A stretch of 64,000 bases of DNA, from NCBI GenBank assembly GCA_944389415.1, contig CALXMF010000008.1, positions 18,166-82,165 on the forward strand. The letters run 5' to 3'. The notes under the pieces are model-generated. The model had not been told where the DNA came from. It made no database searches and saw only the letters and a list, made by a program, of their open reading frames with translations. Positions 34,677-43,867 of the stretch are shown here, piece after piece (within the stretch, counting starts at the first letter, position 1; each line of letters opens with the position of its first letter). This DNA comes from an uncultured Spirochaetota bacterium (GTDB taxonomy: Bacteria; Spirochaetota; Spirochaetia; Treponematales; Treponemataceae). The position numbers and the translations under genes are program-made.

Positions 34677-36482
34677 ATGACCGATTTAAGCCGAAAACGT
34701 AATTTTTGTATTGTTGCTCACATTGATCACGGTAAGTCTACGCTTGCAGATCGTCTGATTCAGAAAGCTCGCATTATTGATGACAGACAATTTCAGAATC
34801 AGATTCTTGACAATATGGATATTGAACGAGAACGCGGTATTACCATAAAAAGTCAGGCGGTTACTATTCCTTACACTGCGGCAGACGGTAATCTGTATGA
34901 GTTGAATTTTGTTGATACGCCCGGTCATGTTGATTTTTCATATGAAGTTTCTCGGGCTATAGCTTCTTGTGAAGGTGCGTTGCTGCTCGTTGATGCGTCT
35001 CAGGGTGTTGAATCACAGACTTTGTCGAATATGTATATGGCGCTTGAACATAATCTTGAAATTGTTCCTGTTATCAATAAGATTGATCTTCCTGCCGCTG
35101 ATATTCCTAGTGTCAAACACCAAATAGAACATGATCTAGGGCTTGACGGAGACGATGCTGTTCTTGTTTCCGCAAAAACAGGGCAGGGTATTGATGAACT
35201 GTTTGAGGCAATCGTTACTCGTTTTCCACCGCCTGTGCATGACAGTTCCGGAAAAACTCGTGCACTGATTTTTGATTGTCATTATGACCCCTATCGTGGT
35301 GTTGTAGTTCATTTGCGTATGTTCTCCGGCAGCATCAGGGCCGGGCAGATGATTCGTTTTATTAACAGCGGTTCAGAATATAAAGTTGAGAATGCTGGTA
35401 TATTCCGTATTCGTCTTGAAGATACCGGTATATTAACCGAGGGAGATGTCGGGTATATTATTGCTGGTATAAAAACTGTTTCTGATGTTCAGGTAGGTGA
35501 TACGATTACGCTTGCCGAAGATCCTGCACAGGAAGCTCTTCCTGGATTTAAAGAAGTAAAACCAGTGGTTTTTTCTTCTATTTATCCAATTGACTCAAAT
35601 GATTATGAAGAATTGCGCGACAGCATGGAGAAGCTCAAATTAAATGACGCTAGTCTTGTCTATGAAAAGGATTCTTCTCTTGCGCTTGGACATGGATTTC
35701 GCTGCGGATTTCTTGGACTGCTGCATCTTGAAGTTATTCAGGAACGGTTAGAAAGAGATTTTGATCAATCTGTGATTTTTACTGCACCTTCTGTGCGTTA
35801 CCATATTACTTTAACTAACGGTGAAGAAAAATTTATTGATAACCCAGCAGACTATCCTGATCAGGGACGTATTGCTGCTGCGAAAGAACCGTATATACGT
35901 GCATCAATTATTACTCCTTCTGGGTATCTGGGACCGATTATTGCTCTCTGTACAGAGAAACGCGGTACTCAGACAAATATGCAGTATCTTGATGAAAAAC
36001 GGGTTGAACTTACATATGAAATGCCGCTTTCTGAGGTTCTGTTTGATTTTTATGATCGGCTCAAAAGTTACAGCCGCGGGTACGCATCTTTTGATTATGA
36101 TGTAATTGGATATCAGGAAACAGATCTTGTAAAGATTGATATTCTGATAAATGGTAAAAGTGTTGACGCTCTTTCGCAGCTTGCATATAAAGGGAATGCA
36201 TATGAACGTGCGCGGCATGTCTGTGAAATGCTTAAAGGTGAAATTGCTCGTCAGCAGTTTAAGATTGCTATTCAAGGTGCTATAGGAAGTCAGATTATTG
36301 CTCGTGAAACTGTTAATCCTGTGCGCAAAGATGTGCTTGCAAAATGTTATGGTGGTGATATTACCAGAAAGCGTAAGTTGCTTGAAAAGCAAAAGGAAGG
36401 TAAAAAACGGATGAAAATGGTTGGTGACGTAGAATTACCACAGTCAGCATTTCTTGCGGTTCTTAAAACAAAAGAAGAATAG
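34677..36482 (+). CDS. lepA: Elongation factor 4 (LepA)
   Basis: A 601-residue translational GTPase acting on stalled or back-translocating ribosomes. G1 AHIDHGKST (about residues 13-21), G2 ERERGITIKSQAV, G3 VDTPGHVDF, G4 NKIDLPAAD; then EF-G-like domains and the LepA-specific C-terminal domain (GGDITRKRKLLEKQKEGKKRMK). Full length for the family. No strong Shine-Dalgarno precedes the ATG; the AGATATG context suggests coupling with the protease gene 12 bases upstream. A bidirectional terminator follows. Confidence 0.97.
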   Translation: MTDLSRKRNFCIVAHIDHGKSTLADRLIQKARIIDDRQFQNQILDNMDIERERGITIKSQAVTIPYTAADGNLYELNFVDTPGHVDFSYEVSRAIASCEGALLLVDASQGVESQTLSNMYMALEHNLEIVPVINKIDLPAADIPSVKHQIEHDLGLDGDDAVLVSAKTGQGIDELFEAIVTRFPPPVHDSSGKTRALIFDCHYDPYRGVVVHLRMFSGSIRAGQMIRFINSGSEYKVENAGIFRIRLEDTGILTEGDVGYIIAGIKTVSDVQVGDTITLAEDPAQEALPGFKEVKPVVFSSIYPIDSNDYEELRDSMEKLKLNDASLVYEKDSSLALGHGFRCGFLGLLHLEVIQERLERDFDQSVIFTAPSVRYHITLTNGEEKFIDNPADYPDQGRIAAAKEPYIRASIITPSGYLGPIIALCTEKRGTQTNMQYLDEKRVELTYEMPLSEVLFDFYDRLKSYSRGYASFDYDVIGYQETDLVKIDILINGKSVDALSQLAYKGNAYERARHVCEMLKGEIARQQFKIAIQGAIGSQIIARETVNPVRKDVLAKCYGGDITRKRKLLEKQKEGKKRMKMVGDVELPQSAFLAVLKTKEE

Positions 36483-36504
36483 ACAATTTTTCTTATTGCT
36501 AAGC

Positions 36505-36543
36505 AAAACACACGGTATGAACAATCAGACCGTGTGTTTTTAT
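36505..36543. terminator. Bidirectional terminator between lepA and the DUF115 gene
   Basis: AAAACACACGGT (36505-36516) pairs with ACCGTGTGTTTT (36529-36540). T runs follow on both strands. The stop codon of the convergent DUF115 gene lies in the right arm. Confidence 0.88.
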
Positions 36544-38195
36544 AGTTGTTGAAGTGCAAATCTACAGTCTTTAATAAAGTATCCCAATTCGGCTCGTATT
36601 CGTCTTAGAAAAGCTGTATCTAAAGATAATCGGTAACCATCAGGGAAATGTAAATACAGATATTCCCTGCCTGCAAGAAGTTCTTTTAGTTCTTGCAGGG
36701 GGGCACCATCTGTAATGATATCACGAATCCGTTCAAGACATTTTTGTTCAGTACGAAAAAATTGTATAATGGCGGATCTGTCTATTGTAATGCCGTTTGT
36801 ATTTTCCGGTTGCGGTGATATGTCTTGTATACTGTTAATAAAATTGGGTAAGGCGCTTACTGTATATTGTCTGATACCAAGATCGAGACCGCATGAACCG
36901 ATATCAAGAAGATTAGGTATATGCGCGAATTGCTCTCTGAACAGCTGAGCATATCCTGCGAGTGCCGGTGTCGTATATACAGTCCCTCTGTTTTTTGTTT
37001 GCGCAGCAATGGATCCGCCGCTGAAAGCACGTTGCACAATTTGTTCTTCGGGCTGCAGGCGGTATGAATTTGCTAATAAGTTTGTATGCATACTGCTGCC
37101 TCTGCTGTGTGTAAGGGCTGTACCATAGGAAAAATCAAGTCCGCAAATAAACACAGGTACTGATGTATTTGATCGTAAAAGCAAAGAAATATAGACTGCT
37201 GTTAAACCAACAGAACCAAGCGGAGGTACTACAGGTACAGTTCCGTGTAACAGCTTTTCAAAACGTGTAAAAAATGATTCTGCACAATATTGTGACGCAA
37301 AAAATGTAATATCACCTCCTGTCAGGCGAAGTACTGCGGGACGGGAAGTTAAGTCGGCGATAAGAGGTATGCCGCTTCCATATAAACTGTAATATGCCGG
37401 TGTTATGGCATATTGACTTTCTACTGCCACTATAGAATCTGGAACAATTCCTCTGCTGACGAGCGGTAGCGCAGCCGCGTCAACAGCCAGGAGATAAAAA
37501 TTATCCCTTCTGCATGTCTGCAGCAGATTAACAGCTCTGTCAAGGGAAGGGCCGGCTCCTGCCACGATAATGGGTTTGCTGATACTATGATGGACAAATG
37601 GCTTTGTGTTTGGAATACGGCTGGTATTTCTGAATAGATTATGCGCAAAAAGCCTGCCAAGCTGCACTAGTGTGATTCTGTTTCTCCAAAAACGTGCGAT
37701 TTCCCTGTCTGCTGCTCTAATGAGTTGTGAGTATTCATTTTGATAAAATTGTGCACCGGCAGATAATTCTGCCCAAACGGCCCGTCTGAACGTATATAAC
37801 GGCTGAAATTCTTTTTCGGCACTGTCTTTCACTATTCCGTTAAGCAGATGGGGTAACTGCAGCAGGTGTTCAGGGGCAAGAAAATAGAACCTCTCATCGG
37901 ATAGTTGCAGCTTATTTTTAGTCTGTATAAATAATTTATATAGTTCTTTATCTGCTTCAAGACACAGAACAGCGCAGTGTTGTGGCAGTGATGTAAGAAA
38001 CTGTTTAAGACCATAACAAAGTAATGGTGATATACACAGTACAAGTGTACCAGGCTGTATACATAACGAAGCAAGCGTTTTTTGTGCTGCTGCCGGTGGG
38101 TTTCGGCGTGAGTATAAATAGCGATTTCGATAAAAAACAGAAAAACCCTGACTGGTTTCAACCAGACAGGGTTTTTCAGCAGGATTGTCAGTCAA
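36540..38195 (-). CDS. DUF115 / motility-associated factor (Maf) glycosyltransferase-like protein
   Basis: A 551-residue cytoplasmic protein. The central domain (about residues 195-380) is DUF115/MptE-like: PIIVAGAGPSLDRAVNLL, LLAVDAAALPLVSRGIVPDSIVAVE, and FICGLDFSYG. Related Maf proteins transfer nonulosonic acids to flagellins; treponemal flagellar filaments are known to be glycosylated in at least one species, so flagellin modification is a reasonable inference. The start is a TTG at 38195 with TGAGGA overlapping the stop of the upstream gene. Unusually, a terminator-like hairpin (38141-38176) lies inside codons 7-18. Homologue N-termini (a short beta segment ending RNRYLYSRRNPP here) support this start rather than a later one. 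Confidence 0.8.
   Translation of the reverse strand: MTDNPAEKPCLVETSQGFSVFYRNRYLYSRRNPPAAAQKTLASLCIQPGTLVLCISPLLCYGLKQFLTSLPQHCAVLCLEADKELYKLFIQTKNKLQLSDERFYFLAPEHLLQLPHLLNGIVKDSAEKEFQPLYTFRRAVWAELSAGAQFYQNEYSQLIRAADREIARFWRNRITLVQLGRLFAHNLFRNTSRIPNTKPFVHHSISKPIIVAGAGPSLDRAVNLLQTCRRDNFYLLAVDAAALPLVSRGIVPDSIVAVESQYAITPAYYSLYGSGIPLIADLTSRPAVLRLTGGDITFFASQYCAESFFTRFEKLLHGTVPVVPPLGSVGLTAVYISLLLRSNTSVPVFICGLDFSYGTALTHSRGSSMHTNLLANSYRLQPEEQIVQRAFSGGSIAAQTKNRGTVYTTPALAGYAQLFREQFAHIPNLLDIGSCGLDLGIRQYTVSALPNFINSIQDISPQPENTNGITIDRSAIIQFFRTEQKCLERIRDIITDGAPLQELKELLAGREYLYLHFPDGYRLSLDTAFLRRIRAELGYFIKDCRFALQQL
38141..38176 (-). terminator. Terminator-like hairpin inside the start of the DUF115 gene
   Basis: AAAAACCCTG...CTGGT pairs with ACCAG...CAGGGTTTTT with one A-A mismatch (about 15 bp). 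On the minus strand it is followed by CTGTTTTTT. It lies 32 bases after the stop of the PpiD-like gene and within the first codons of the DUF115 gene, so it could terminate or attenuate between the two. Confidence 0.7.
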
Positions 38196-38207
38196 GACTG
38201 TTTGTCC

Positions 38208-39752
38208 TCAGTTTGTACTCATAAAATAGTCAAAGAATACACTAAAGAAATTATTTTCAAACCTCGGGTCTGACATAACCGCACTCTGCAGTGCCATTGA
38301 GTCAAAATTTACCACATTAGTTGTATAATTACCATCAAGCAAATTTACCGTATCGTCATCTGCTGCTTGTTCTGCAGTCATCCTGAGAACAACTACATTT
38401 TTTCCTAAAACGATTGGTTCTGATAATTCATTCTCACTAAGACTGAACGCTGTTTGAAGAAATTTCTCATTTGTCTGTGCGCCGTTTACTTCAGGCACCG
38501 ATGATATCGGAAGAGAAGCGAGTAGGGCATTATTATTATAATTAAGCGGGAATGATGGCAGTTCAGCTGTTTTTACATTCATTTCTATGCTGGCAGCCTC
38601 AAAACTATCTGCAGTCGCTGCTGCGATAAAGTCTGTTGCATGTGCAATATAGTAATCCTCTATACGTCCTGTTTCATACACGGTCATATACTTATATACT
38701 ACATCCTGCATTTCCTGTTCATCAAAGTTTGTTGCCTGCACTGCCACACCGTCTCCTCTGAAAATGGAGTAGCCATTGCTTGTCTGGATGATTTCGCTGA
38801 GAGAACCGGGTTCAAGAGCGGTAACTGCTGCCAGATCATCTTCGCTGGAAAGAATATTCTTGATCTGGTATTGATAATTATTAGTCAGTTTACCATCATC
38901 GCCGCTGTAGTATTTTACAGAGAGAGAAGTAACAGCGTCGTCAAAAACAATTTCATTTGCTTTAAGCTGTCTGAGTATTGATTCTGCTTCTCCAACTGTT
39001 TCGGCAGTTATGATAGATAAATCATATTTTGTAAACAAGTCTGCATGTTCACGACCAAAAATGGCTGCTTCGCTTTTGGGATAGTCTTCTGTATTAAATA
39101 CAGCGAGCTGAAATGATCGTTCTTTTGAAGCCATCTGTTTAATAAAGGGAATTTCCTTTGAGGATGTTTTTAAGCCGTATACAGGTGATGCTCCTTCTGG
39201 TTCAGCGCCAAGCAAATCATCGTAATACCGCTGGTAGATCAGCGCATTCTCAACCTGATCACGAATACGGATACGTTCCGCCTGCGGTGTATCATTAAAT
39301 TTTTTAGGGGAATAATTACCATTTATATCCGAAAAATACGGAAGCATCATTTCATCTACTTTACTTTGCGGAACAATATATTTGGTTTTGGCTACTTCAT
39401 GTGTAAAGGCGGTATTCAATACTGCGCTATTAAAGGCGGAATTGAATATATAGTACATATTCTGTTCTGATGATTGTCCCTGCATTTTTGCAAGCTCGTT
39501 GTAATATTGTACCATCTGCGCAAAATAGGAACCATTTTCATATTTGATTGGTTCTCCGTCAAAGTACCCAAAGGCCGGAAGCTCTTTACCCAATCTCTGC
39601 ACCATTGCTGGTAAGAATATAAAAGAAACAGCTGCCAGTATAAGAATAATGATTGAGCCGATACTCAACAGCAGCTTTTTTGCGGGTTTATGATCACCCT
39701 TTGCATGTATAGTGCCCGCAACGGTGTTCTGATTTTTGTTATCCTGTTTCAT
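38208..39752 (-). CDS. PpiD/SurA-like membrane-anchored periplasmic chaperone
   Basis: A 514-residue protein with an N-terminal cytoplasmic tail, one membrane anchor (LLLSIGSIIILILAAVSFIFL, residues about 27-47) and a large periplasmic part. Residues 60-190 form a SurA_N-type chaperone domain (NSAFNSAVLNTAFTHEVAKTKYIVPQSKVDEMM). A parvulin-like region is expected around residues 230-350 (ESILRQLKANEIVFDDAVTSLS; LEPGSLSEIIQTSNGYSIFR), which keeps the fold but I cannot confirm isomerase residues. It would help fold exported or outer-membrane proteins. AAGGG stands about 11 bases before the ATG. The DUF115 gene starts 13 bases after its stop. Confidence 0.8.
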   Translation of the reverse strand: MKQDNKNQNTVAGTIHAKGDHKPAKKLLLSIGSIIILILAAVSFIFLPAMVQRLGKELPAFGYFDGEPIKYENGSYFAQMVQYYNELAKMQGQSSEQNMYYIFNSAFNSAVLNTAFTHEVAKTKYIVPQSKVDEMMLPYFSDINGNYSPKKFNDTPQAERIRIRDQVENALIYQRYYDDLLGAEPEGASPVYGLKTSSKEIPFIKQMASKERSFQLAVFNTEDYPKSEAAIFGREHADLFTKYDLSIITAETVGEAESILRQLKANEIVFDDAVTSLSVKYYSGDDGKLTNNYQYQIKNILSSEDDLAAVTALEPGSLSEIIQTSNGYSIFRGDGVAVQATNFDEQEMQDVVYKYMTVYETGRIEDYYIAHATDFIAAATADSFEAASIEMNVKTAELPSFPLNYNNNALLASLPISSVPEVNGAQTNEKFLQTAFSLSENELSEPIVLGKNVVVLRMTAEQAADDDTVNLLDGNYTTNVVNFDSMALQSAVMSDPRFENNFFSVFFDYFMSTN

Positions 39753-39893
39753 AAAAGAATACCCTTAAGCATTTTAATAAATATAGATAGGGGATAAGTT
39801 TATCATGTTATGTATGCTCTGTCAATGTTTGCTGTTGGGGAGATATTTTATATTATAGCGGATCAAACAGTGAATTGATTGAAATATTTTATC

Positions 39894-39920
39894 TTGAAAA
39901 AGCAATAGATATGCTATAAG
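39894..39920 (+). promoter_or_regulatory. Promoter of the 39.9-kb membrane protein, predicted leaderless
   Basis: TTGAAA (39894-39899), a short 15-bp spacer, TATAAG (39915-39920), nine bases before the ATG at 39930. No Shine-Dalgarno is present. Confidence 0.5.
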
Positions 39921-39929
39921 ATTACCAGT

Positions 39930-41582
39930 ATGAAAGGATTGTTTCGTATTATTACAGCGCCGTTTAGGCTGTTCAAACGCATCAACGCGAGTGTTTTTTT
40001 TGTGCTGATGGGGGGGATTTGTGTGTGGGTACTGCTGCTCAGGGCAGGATTATTTACGCCTTCAATACCGGAAGACTGGAAAGCGATTATAAATGAAAAT
40101 ACTGTTTTGCAGCTGAGTGATGGTTCTGATGAAGAACCAGAAAAGACGGCTGTGCTGAGCGCGGGAAGTGAAGTTTTTGTGCTGGGTTATGATGTGAGTG
40201 CAGCGCTGTTGTGGGTACAGACTGCTAATGGAGAAAGAGGCCTTATCCCGTATGACGCAGTTGAAAAAGAACTGCTTGTAATTGAGACGATCGGCGGGAA
40301 ACAAGAGATACCGGTGGGACAATCTCTTACATTTGTCTCGCGAGATGATGAGGAATATATCATTACGGTGGTGACGGCTGACGGTTCTGAAATTCAGCTG
40401 AAACGGACAGATTTTGATAACGCAGTGCCTGTGATGGCGGCGGATAGATTACAATATTCGTATCTTGGGCACCGTGTTCCGTGTTTGATGACTGAGAAAA
40501 CAGCAGATAAAAAACTTGTTGGAATGACGTTAGCGAATATTGAAAAGCGCATAGCCCCGGCAAGGTATATCCGGAATGAGAATGGTAGCAGTATTGCGCA
40601 GTTGCAGATGCGTGTTTTTGATCGGACGACACGCACATTCGCTGTTCCCTGTGTTGTTGTAACAGATGGTAAAGTATCATCGGTGGAATATATAAATCGT
40701 AGTTCATGGTCTGGTAAATACAGTATAAAAACATGGCTGCTTGCCAAAATGCCTGGCAGCGGAGTGGCTGTTGATTTGCTCCGTTTTACTGTACAAGAAC
40801 CGATATATGATATTTTCAATTCTGACAGTATGGTTGTGCGTATGATCCGGAACGGCTGGATAGAGAAAGTGAATCCAGATAAGATTCCCACAGTGCTTGT
40901 TGTGATACTGGCGCTGCTTTTTCTGTTTTTCAGTTATGTTATTCCTCTGGCAGCCTATTACTGGTTTACGCCGCTCATTATTGTGATACTGCTGTATATT
41001 CTGCTGCACCGGCCATGGCCATTGAAATTTGTTTCAAATTTGGTAATGATTTTTGTGGTATTGGGTTTACTCATTGTCGGATGTTATCTGTGGTTGTTAA
41101 AAGTATGTATTTTGCTTAATTCTTCTCTGCTGGTGGTTGCTGCCGGTGTAGTACTTCTTGCTGTTAAACTTGGTGCGATGTCTCTTGATCTGATTGACCG
41201 GCGATGTGTGGACTGTAAACATATCGATTCATATGAGCTTGATCACACAGACTATGGTCAGCCGCGTCAGGAATGGCGTTTTGAAACGGAAAGTCATCTT
41301 CTGGATACATATACCGTTGAGAAAGGCGGCTGGAAAACTACAATAGTACCATCAGGTGTCGGTTATGCCAGAAAAAGTGTTCGGGAAGAAACCGTTAAAA
41401 TCACTAGAACGCAGCATGACAGATATAAAGTTCTGTATCTTATTGAGCCGTATGTAGCGTATTTTAAATGCAAATACTGTGGCACGATACAGCGATCGTC
41501 CGGTGAAAAGCTGACGGTGCTTGAGAAAATAGATTTAGGATCGGGGGTCTCTACTGTGACAGAGACTACTAAATATAAATAG
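39930..41582 (+). CDS. Unknown membrane protein with SH3-like region and zinc ribbon
   Basis: A 550-residue protein with one membrane segment near residues 18-42 (ASVFFVLMGGICVWVLLL), an extracytoplasmic domain to about residue 310 that begins with an SH3b-like stretch (ENTVLQLSDGS; GSEVFVLGYDVSAALLWVQTANGERGLIPYDAV), three to four more membrane segments (VLVVILALLFLFFSYVIPLAA; PLIIVILLYILL; LVMIFVVLGLLIVGCYLWLL; LLVVAAGVVLLAV) and a cytoplasmic tail with two CxxC pairs (CVDCKH and CKYCGT) that could form a zinc ribbon. I do not recognise the family. It has its own promoter, apparently leaderless, and is 10 bases from the WYL regulator gene downstream, which may respond to or control it. Confidence 0.75.
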   Translation: MKGLFRIITAPFRLFKRINASVFFVLMGGICVWVLLLRAGLFTPSIPEDWKAIINENTVLQLSDGSDEEPEKTAVLSAGSEVFVLGYDVSAALLWVQTANGERGLIPYDAVEKELLVIETIGGKQEIPVGQSLTFVSRDDEEYIITVVTADGSEIQLKRTDFDNAVPVMAADRLQYSYLGHRVPCLMTEKTADKKLVGMTLANIEKRIAPARYIRNENGSSIAQLQMRVFDRTTRTFAVPCVVVTDGKVSSVEYINRSSWSGKYSIKTWLLAKMPGSGVAVDLLRFTVQEPIYDIFNSDSMVVRMIRNGWIEKVNPDKIPTVLVVILALLFLFFSYVIPLAAYYWFTPLIIVILLYILLHRPWPLKFVSNLVMIFVVLGLLIVGCYLWLLKVCILLNSSLLVVAAGVVLLAVKLGAMSLDLIDRRCVDCKHIDSYELDHTDYGQPRQEWRFETESHLLDTYTVEKGGWKTTIVPSGVGYARKSVREETVKITRTQHDRYKVLYLIEPYVAYFKCKYCGTIQRSSGEKLTVLEKIDLGSGVSTVTETTKYK

Positions 41583-41592
41583 AGAACACAGC

Positions 41593-42561
41593 GTGCTAAC
41601 ATATCGGATGCTTGAGCGGCTTGCTTATATCGATGCGAGAATACGGAATGGCGCATATCCCAATAGTACGGATTTTGCAAAAGAACTTGAATGCGGTATA
41701 GCTACTGTCAAACGTGATATTGACTTTTTGCGGGATCGGTATGCAGCGCCCATCGCGTATGATGCGTCTCAGCGCGGATATTATTATACAGAACCGTATA
41801 CGTTGTTTCAGAATATGATTTCTGTACAGGATGCGGCGGCGCTTGCTGTAGCAAAACGTTTGCTTATTCAGTATGAGGGAACCCCTGTATATGACGATCT
41901 ATGCCGTGCTGTTGATGGAATCATGGCGTTGCATAACGGTTTATGTTTTCTCTCTATAGATCGTATTGCTGCACCGCCTGCGCCTAAAATTATTTTTAAT
42001 GAGAATGATTGGCGACTGATATGCCGGTCGCTCACTGAGAACCGCATTATTGAATTTGACTATAACGGCAGGTGGCATACAGAGACGTCTCACCGGAGGG
42101 TGCATCCATATCAGATTCTGTTGCATGAAGGAGTTTTTCATTTGTTTGGATATGCAGAGGAACGCAAGGCTGAACGATTGTTTTGTCTGCCTCGGATGAA
42201 AAACATCATTGTGACAGAGGATGTATTCCCTGCGCCTGATGATTATGAATTTTCTTCACGTTGTGAAGACGGTGCCTTTGGTCTTTATTTTGATGATGTC
42301 GGAGATACTTTTGTAATCGAGTTCTATCGTGACGCGCGGCGGTATGCGAGGGATGTTATCTGGGCGGATCATCAAAAAATCTGGGATGATAATGAGCGTG
42401 ATATCACAACTGTTTCATTTTATTCCTGTCAAAGTTTTAAAATTATGGAATGGGTACTGTCTCAGGGCGGTAATGCAAAACCAGTTGAACCAAAATGGTT
42501 TGCCGGAATCTGGAGAGAACATATCCGTGAAATGATGAAACATGGAGGAATTTCTGTATAA
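41593..42561 (+). CDS. WYL-domain transcription regulator
   Basis: A 322-residue DNA-binding protein. The N-terminal winged HTH is YRMLERLAYIDARIRNG with the recognition segment NSTDFAKELECGIATVKRDIDFLRDRY, followed by the family's GYYYTEPYTL wing-linker. The WYL region is about residues 145-215 (IIEFDYNGRWHTETSHRRVHPYQILLHEGVFHLFGYAEE), the WYL triplet being replaced by FHLFGY, as in many members. WYL proteins sense nucleotides or nucleic acids and regulate defence, DNA repair or metabolism. The start is a GTG at 41593, 10 bases after the membrane protein gene; an ATG at 41608 is an alternative that would cut into the first helix. Confidence 0.85.
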   Translation: MLTYRMLERLAYIDARIRNGAYPNSTDFAKELECGIATVKRDIDFLRDRYAAPIAYDASQRGYYYTEPYTLFQNMISVQDAAALAVAKRLLIQYEGTPVYDDLCRAVDGIMALHNGLCFLSIDRIAAPPAPKIIFNENDWRLICRSLTENRIIEFDYNGRWHTETSHRRVHPYQILLHEGVFHLFGYAEERKAERLFCLPRMKNIIVTEDVFPAPDDYEFSSRCEDGAFGLYFDDVGDTFVIEFYRDARRYARDVIWADHQKIWDDNERDITTVSFYSCQSFKIMEWVLSQGGNAKPVEPKWFAGIWREHIREMMKHGGISV

Positions 42562-42629
42562 TATATACAGTCGCTATCTGTTTTTGCCAGAAACCCTCTG
42601 ATATATTTATGCTATAGAGGATCTGTACT

Positions 42630-42818
42630 ATGAAACAAAATACTTCCTGTTGTGCAGGAAAATACCGACGCAGAAAACGCCCCGCAATAGCATTACGAAA
42701 AAAAGACAATCATTCGCTGTTCAATAGGCTGCTGCACAGAGGAGGCCTTCGTTCATTTTCTGAGTGTTTCGTTCCGCGTCTTAAAAATGATATCATAGTG
42801 GAACCGGAGAACAGTTAG
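42630..42818 (+). CDS. Possible small basic protein
   Basis: A 62-codon frame starts ATGAAACAAAAT eight bases after GAGGA, which is good for translation. The product is basic (many K and R in MKQNTSCCAGKYRRRKRP) with a CC pair near the start and an acidic end. It lies in an otherwise empty 268-base gap between the WYL regulator and the convergent Nudix gene. I know no family; it may be chance. Confidence 0.35.
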   Translation: MKQNTSCCAGKYRRRKRPAIALRKKDNHSLFNRLLHRGGLRSFSECFVPRLKNDIIVEPENS

Positions 42819-42829
42819 TGTTAGGCAAA

Positions 42830-43261
42830 TTATCGCTGTGCTAGTAATCGTGCTACTTTTGCTGCTACTGGAATATCAGCTGCAGCCCAGCTAAGAGATT
42901 GCAGGTTCTTAGGACTTGTCCACTGGGCATCAACATGTTCTTTAAGAGTAATGTGTTTTGAGAGAAGTGTACAGAAAAAAGCATCCAAGGTAATGGAGCA
43001 TTCCTGATATTGATGTTGTACAGTTATAATACAATTACCAACCTCTATACAGGCATTCAGTTCTTCTCTTATTTCACGTTGGAGTGCTTGACTTGGTGTT
43101 TCTCCAGCTTCTATTTTGCCACCGGGAAATTCCCATTTATAACATGTCTCATCTGAGCAGCATCCTGATTTGGGTCCAGGACGCTGTGCACAGAAGACTT
43201 CTATTTCTCCGCGTTCATTTTCTCTGGTGATCACAGCGGCTACAACATGGTACTGTTTCAT
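42830..43261 (-). CDS. mutT: MutT-type Nudix hydrolase
   Basis: A 143-residue hydrolase. The Nudix box GGKIEAGETPSQALQREIREELNA carries all key residues (G-x5-E-x7-REUxEE) at about residues 47-70. The start YHVVAAVITRENERGEIEVFCAQRPG and the end QWTSPKNLQSLSWAAADIPV fit MutT/NUDT1-like (d)NTP pyrophosphohydrolases that remove 8-oxo-dGTP or related nucleotides, with a small cysteine-rich insertion (SGCCSDETCYKW) before the box. A TATACT hexamer ends seven bases before the ATG and no Shine-Dalgarno is seen, though the -35 is poor. Confidence 0.88.
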   Translation of the reverse strand: MKQYHVVAAVITRENERGEIEVFCAQRPGPKSGCCSDETCYKWEFPGGKIEAGETPSQALQREIREELNACIEVGNCIITVQHQYQECSITLDAFFCTLLSKHITLKEHVDAQWTSPKNLQSLSWAAADIPVAAKVARLLAQR

Positions 43262-43424
43262 TATCCGCAGTATATATCATGTACCGCTAATCTGTATACG
43301 TATAACGCTTGTGTTTTACAATTTACAACGTTTATGAAGATTTTATTATTTTGTATATGAAATAATAGCGTTTCGGGCTCTTTTCTTTATATAATAGTAA
43401 ATCTTGGTTAGCCGATAATTTTAT

Positions 43425-43844
43425 ATGATGAATATTTTGATAATTGATGCTCAGGGTGGAGGCGTAGGGAGACAGCTTGTTACAGCAATAAAGAAAGAAA
43501 TCCCCGGATTGTCACTTACGGCTGTTGGTACAAACAGTATTGCGACAGCGGCTATGCTGAAGGCTGGTGCAGATCAGGGTGCAACAGGAGAGAATGCGGT
43601 TGTTGTTTGTGCTGAAAAAGCGGATATTATTATTGGTCCGGTAGGAATAGTCATTGCCAATTCGCTGCTTGGAGAAATAACACCGGTAATGGCCACTGCT
43701 ATTGGAAAGAGTCGGGCAAAACGCCTTCTCATTCCAATAAATCACTGTGATAATATTGTTATTGGTATTGCCGATCTAAATCTTGGTAAACTTATTCAGC
43801 AGACTGTAGACCAGTTGCGTTATTTTACTGCTGGACAATTCTGA
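43425..43844 (+). CDS. DUF3842 protein
   Basis: A 139-residue soluble protein: MNILIIDAQGGGVGRQLVTAI is a glycine-rich nucleotide-binding-type loop after a first strand, followed by AVGTNSIATAAMLKAGADQGATGENAVVVCAEKADIIIGP and PVMATAIGKSRAKRLLIPINHC. This matches DUF3842 as I recall it, a family of unknown function in Treponema and Clostridia. The Rossmann-like order suggests nucleotide binding, and a His-Cys pair (NHC) near residue 107 could bind metal. It precedes the attenuator and the transporter/methyltransferase/FmdE operon on the same strand. The start could be either of the two ATGs at 43425 and 43428; no clear Shine-Dalgarno. Confidence 0.8.
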   Translation: MMNILIIDAQGGGVGRQLVTAIKKEIPGLSLTAVGTNSIATAAMLKAGADQGATGENAVVVCAEKADIIIGPVGIVIANSLLGEITPVMATAIGKSRAKRLLIPINHCDNIVIGIADLNLGKLIQQTVDQLRYFTAGQF

Positions 43845-43867
43845 ATTATTTGTGTATATTTTCTCAG

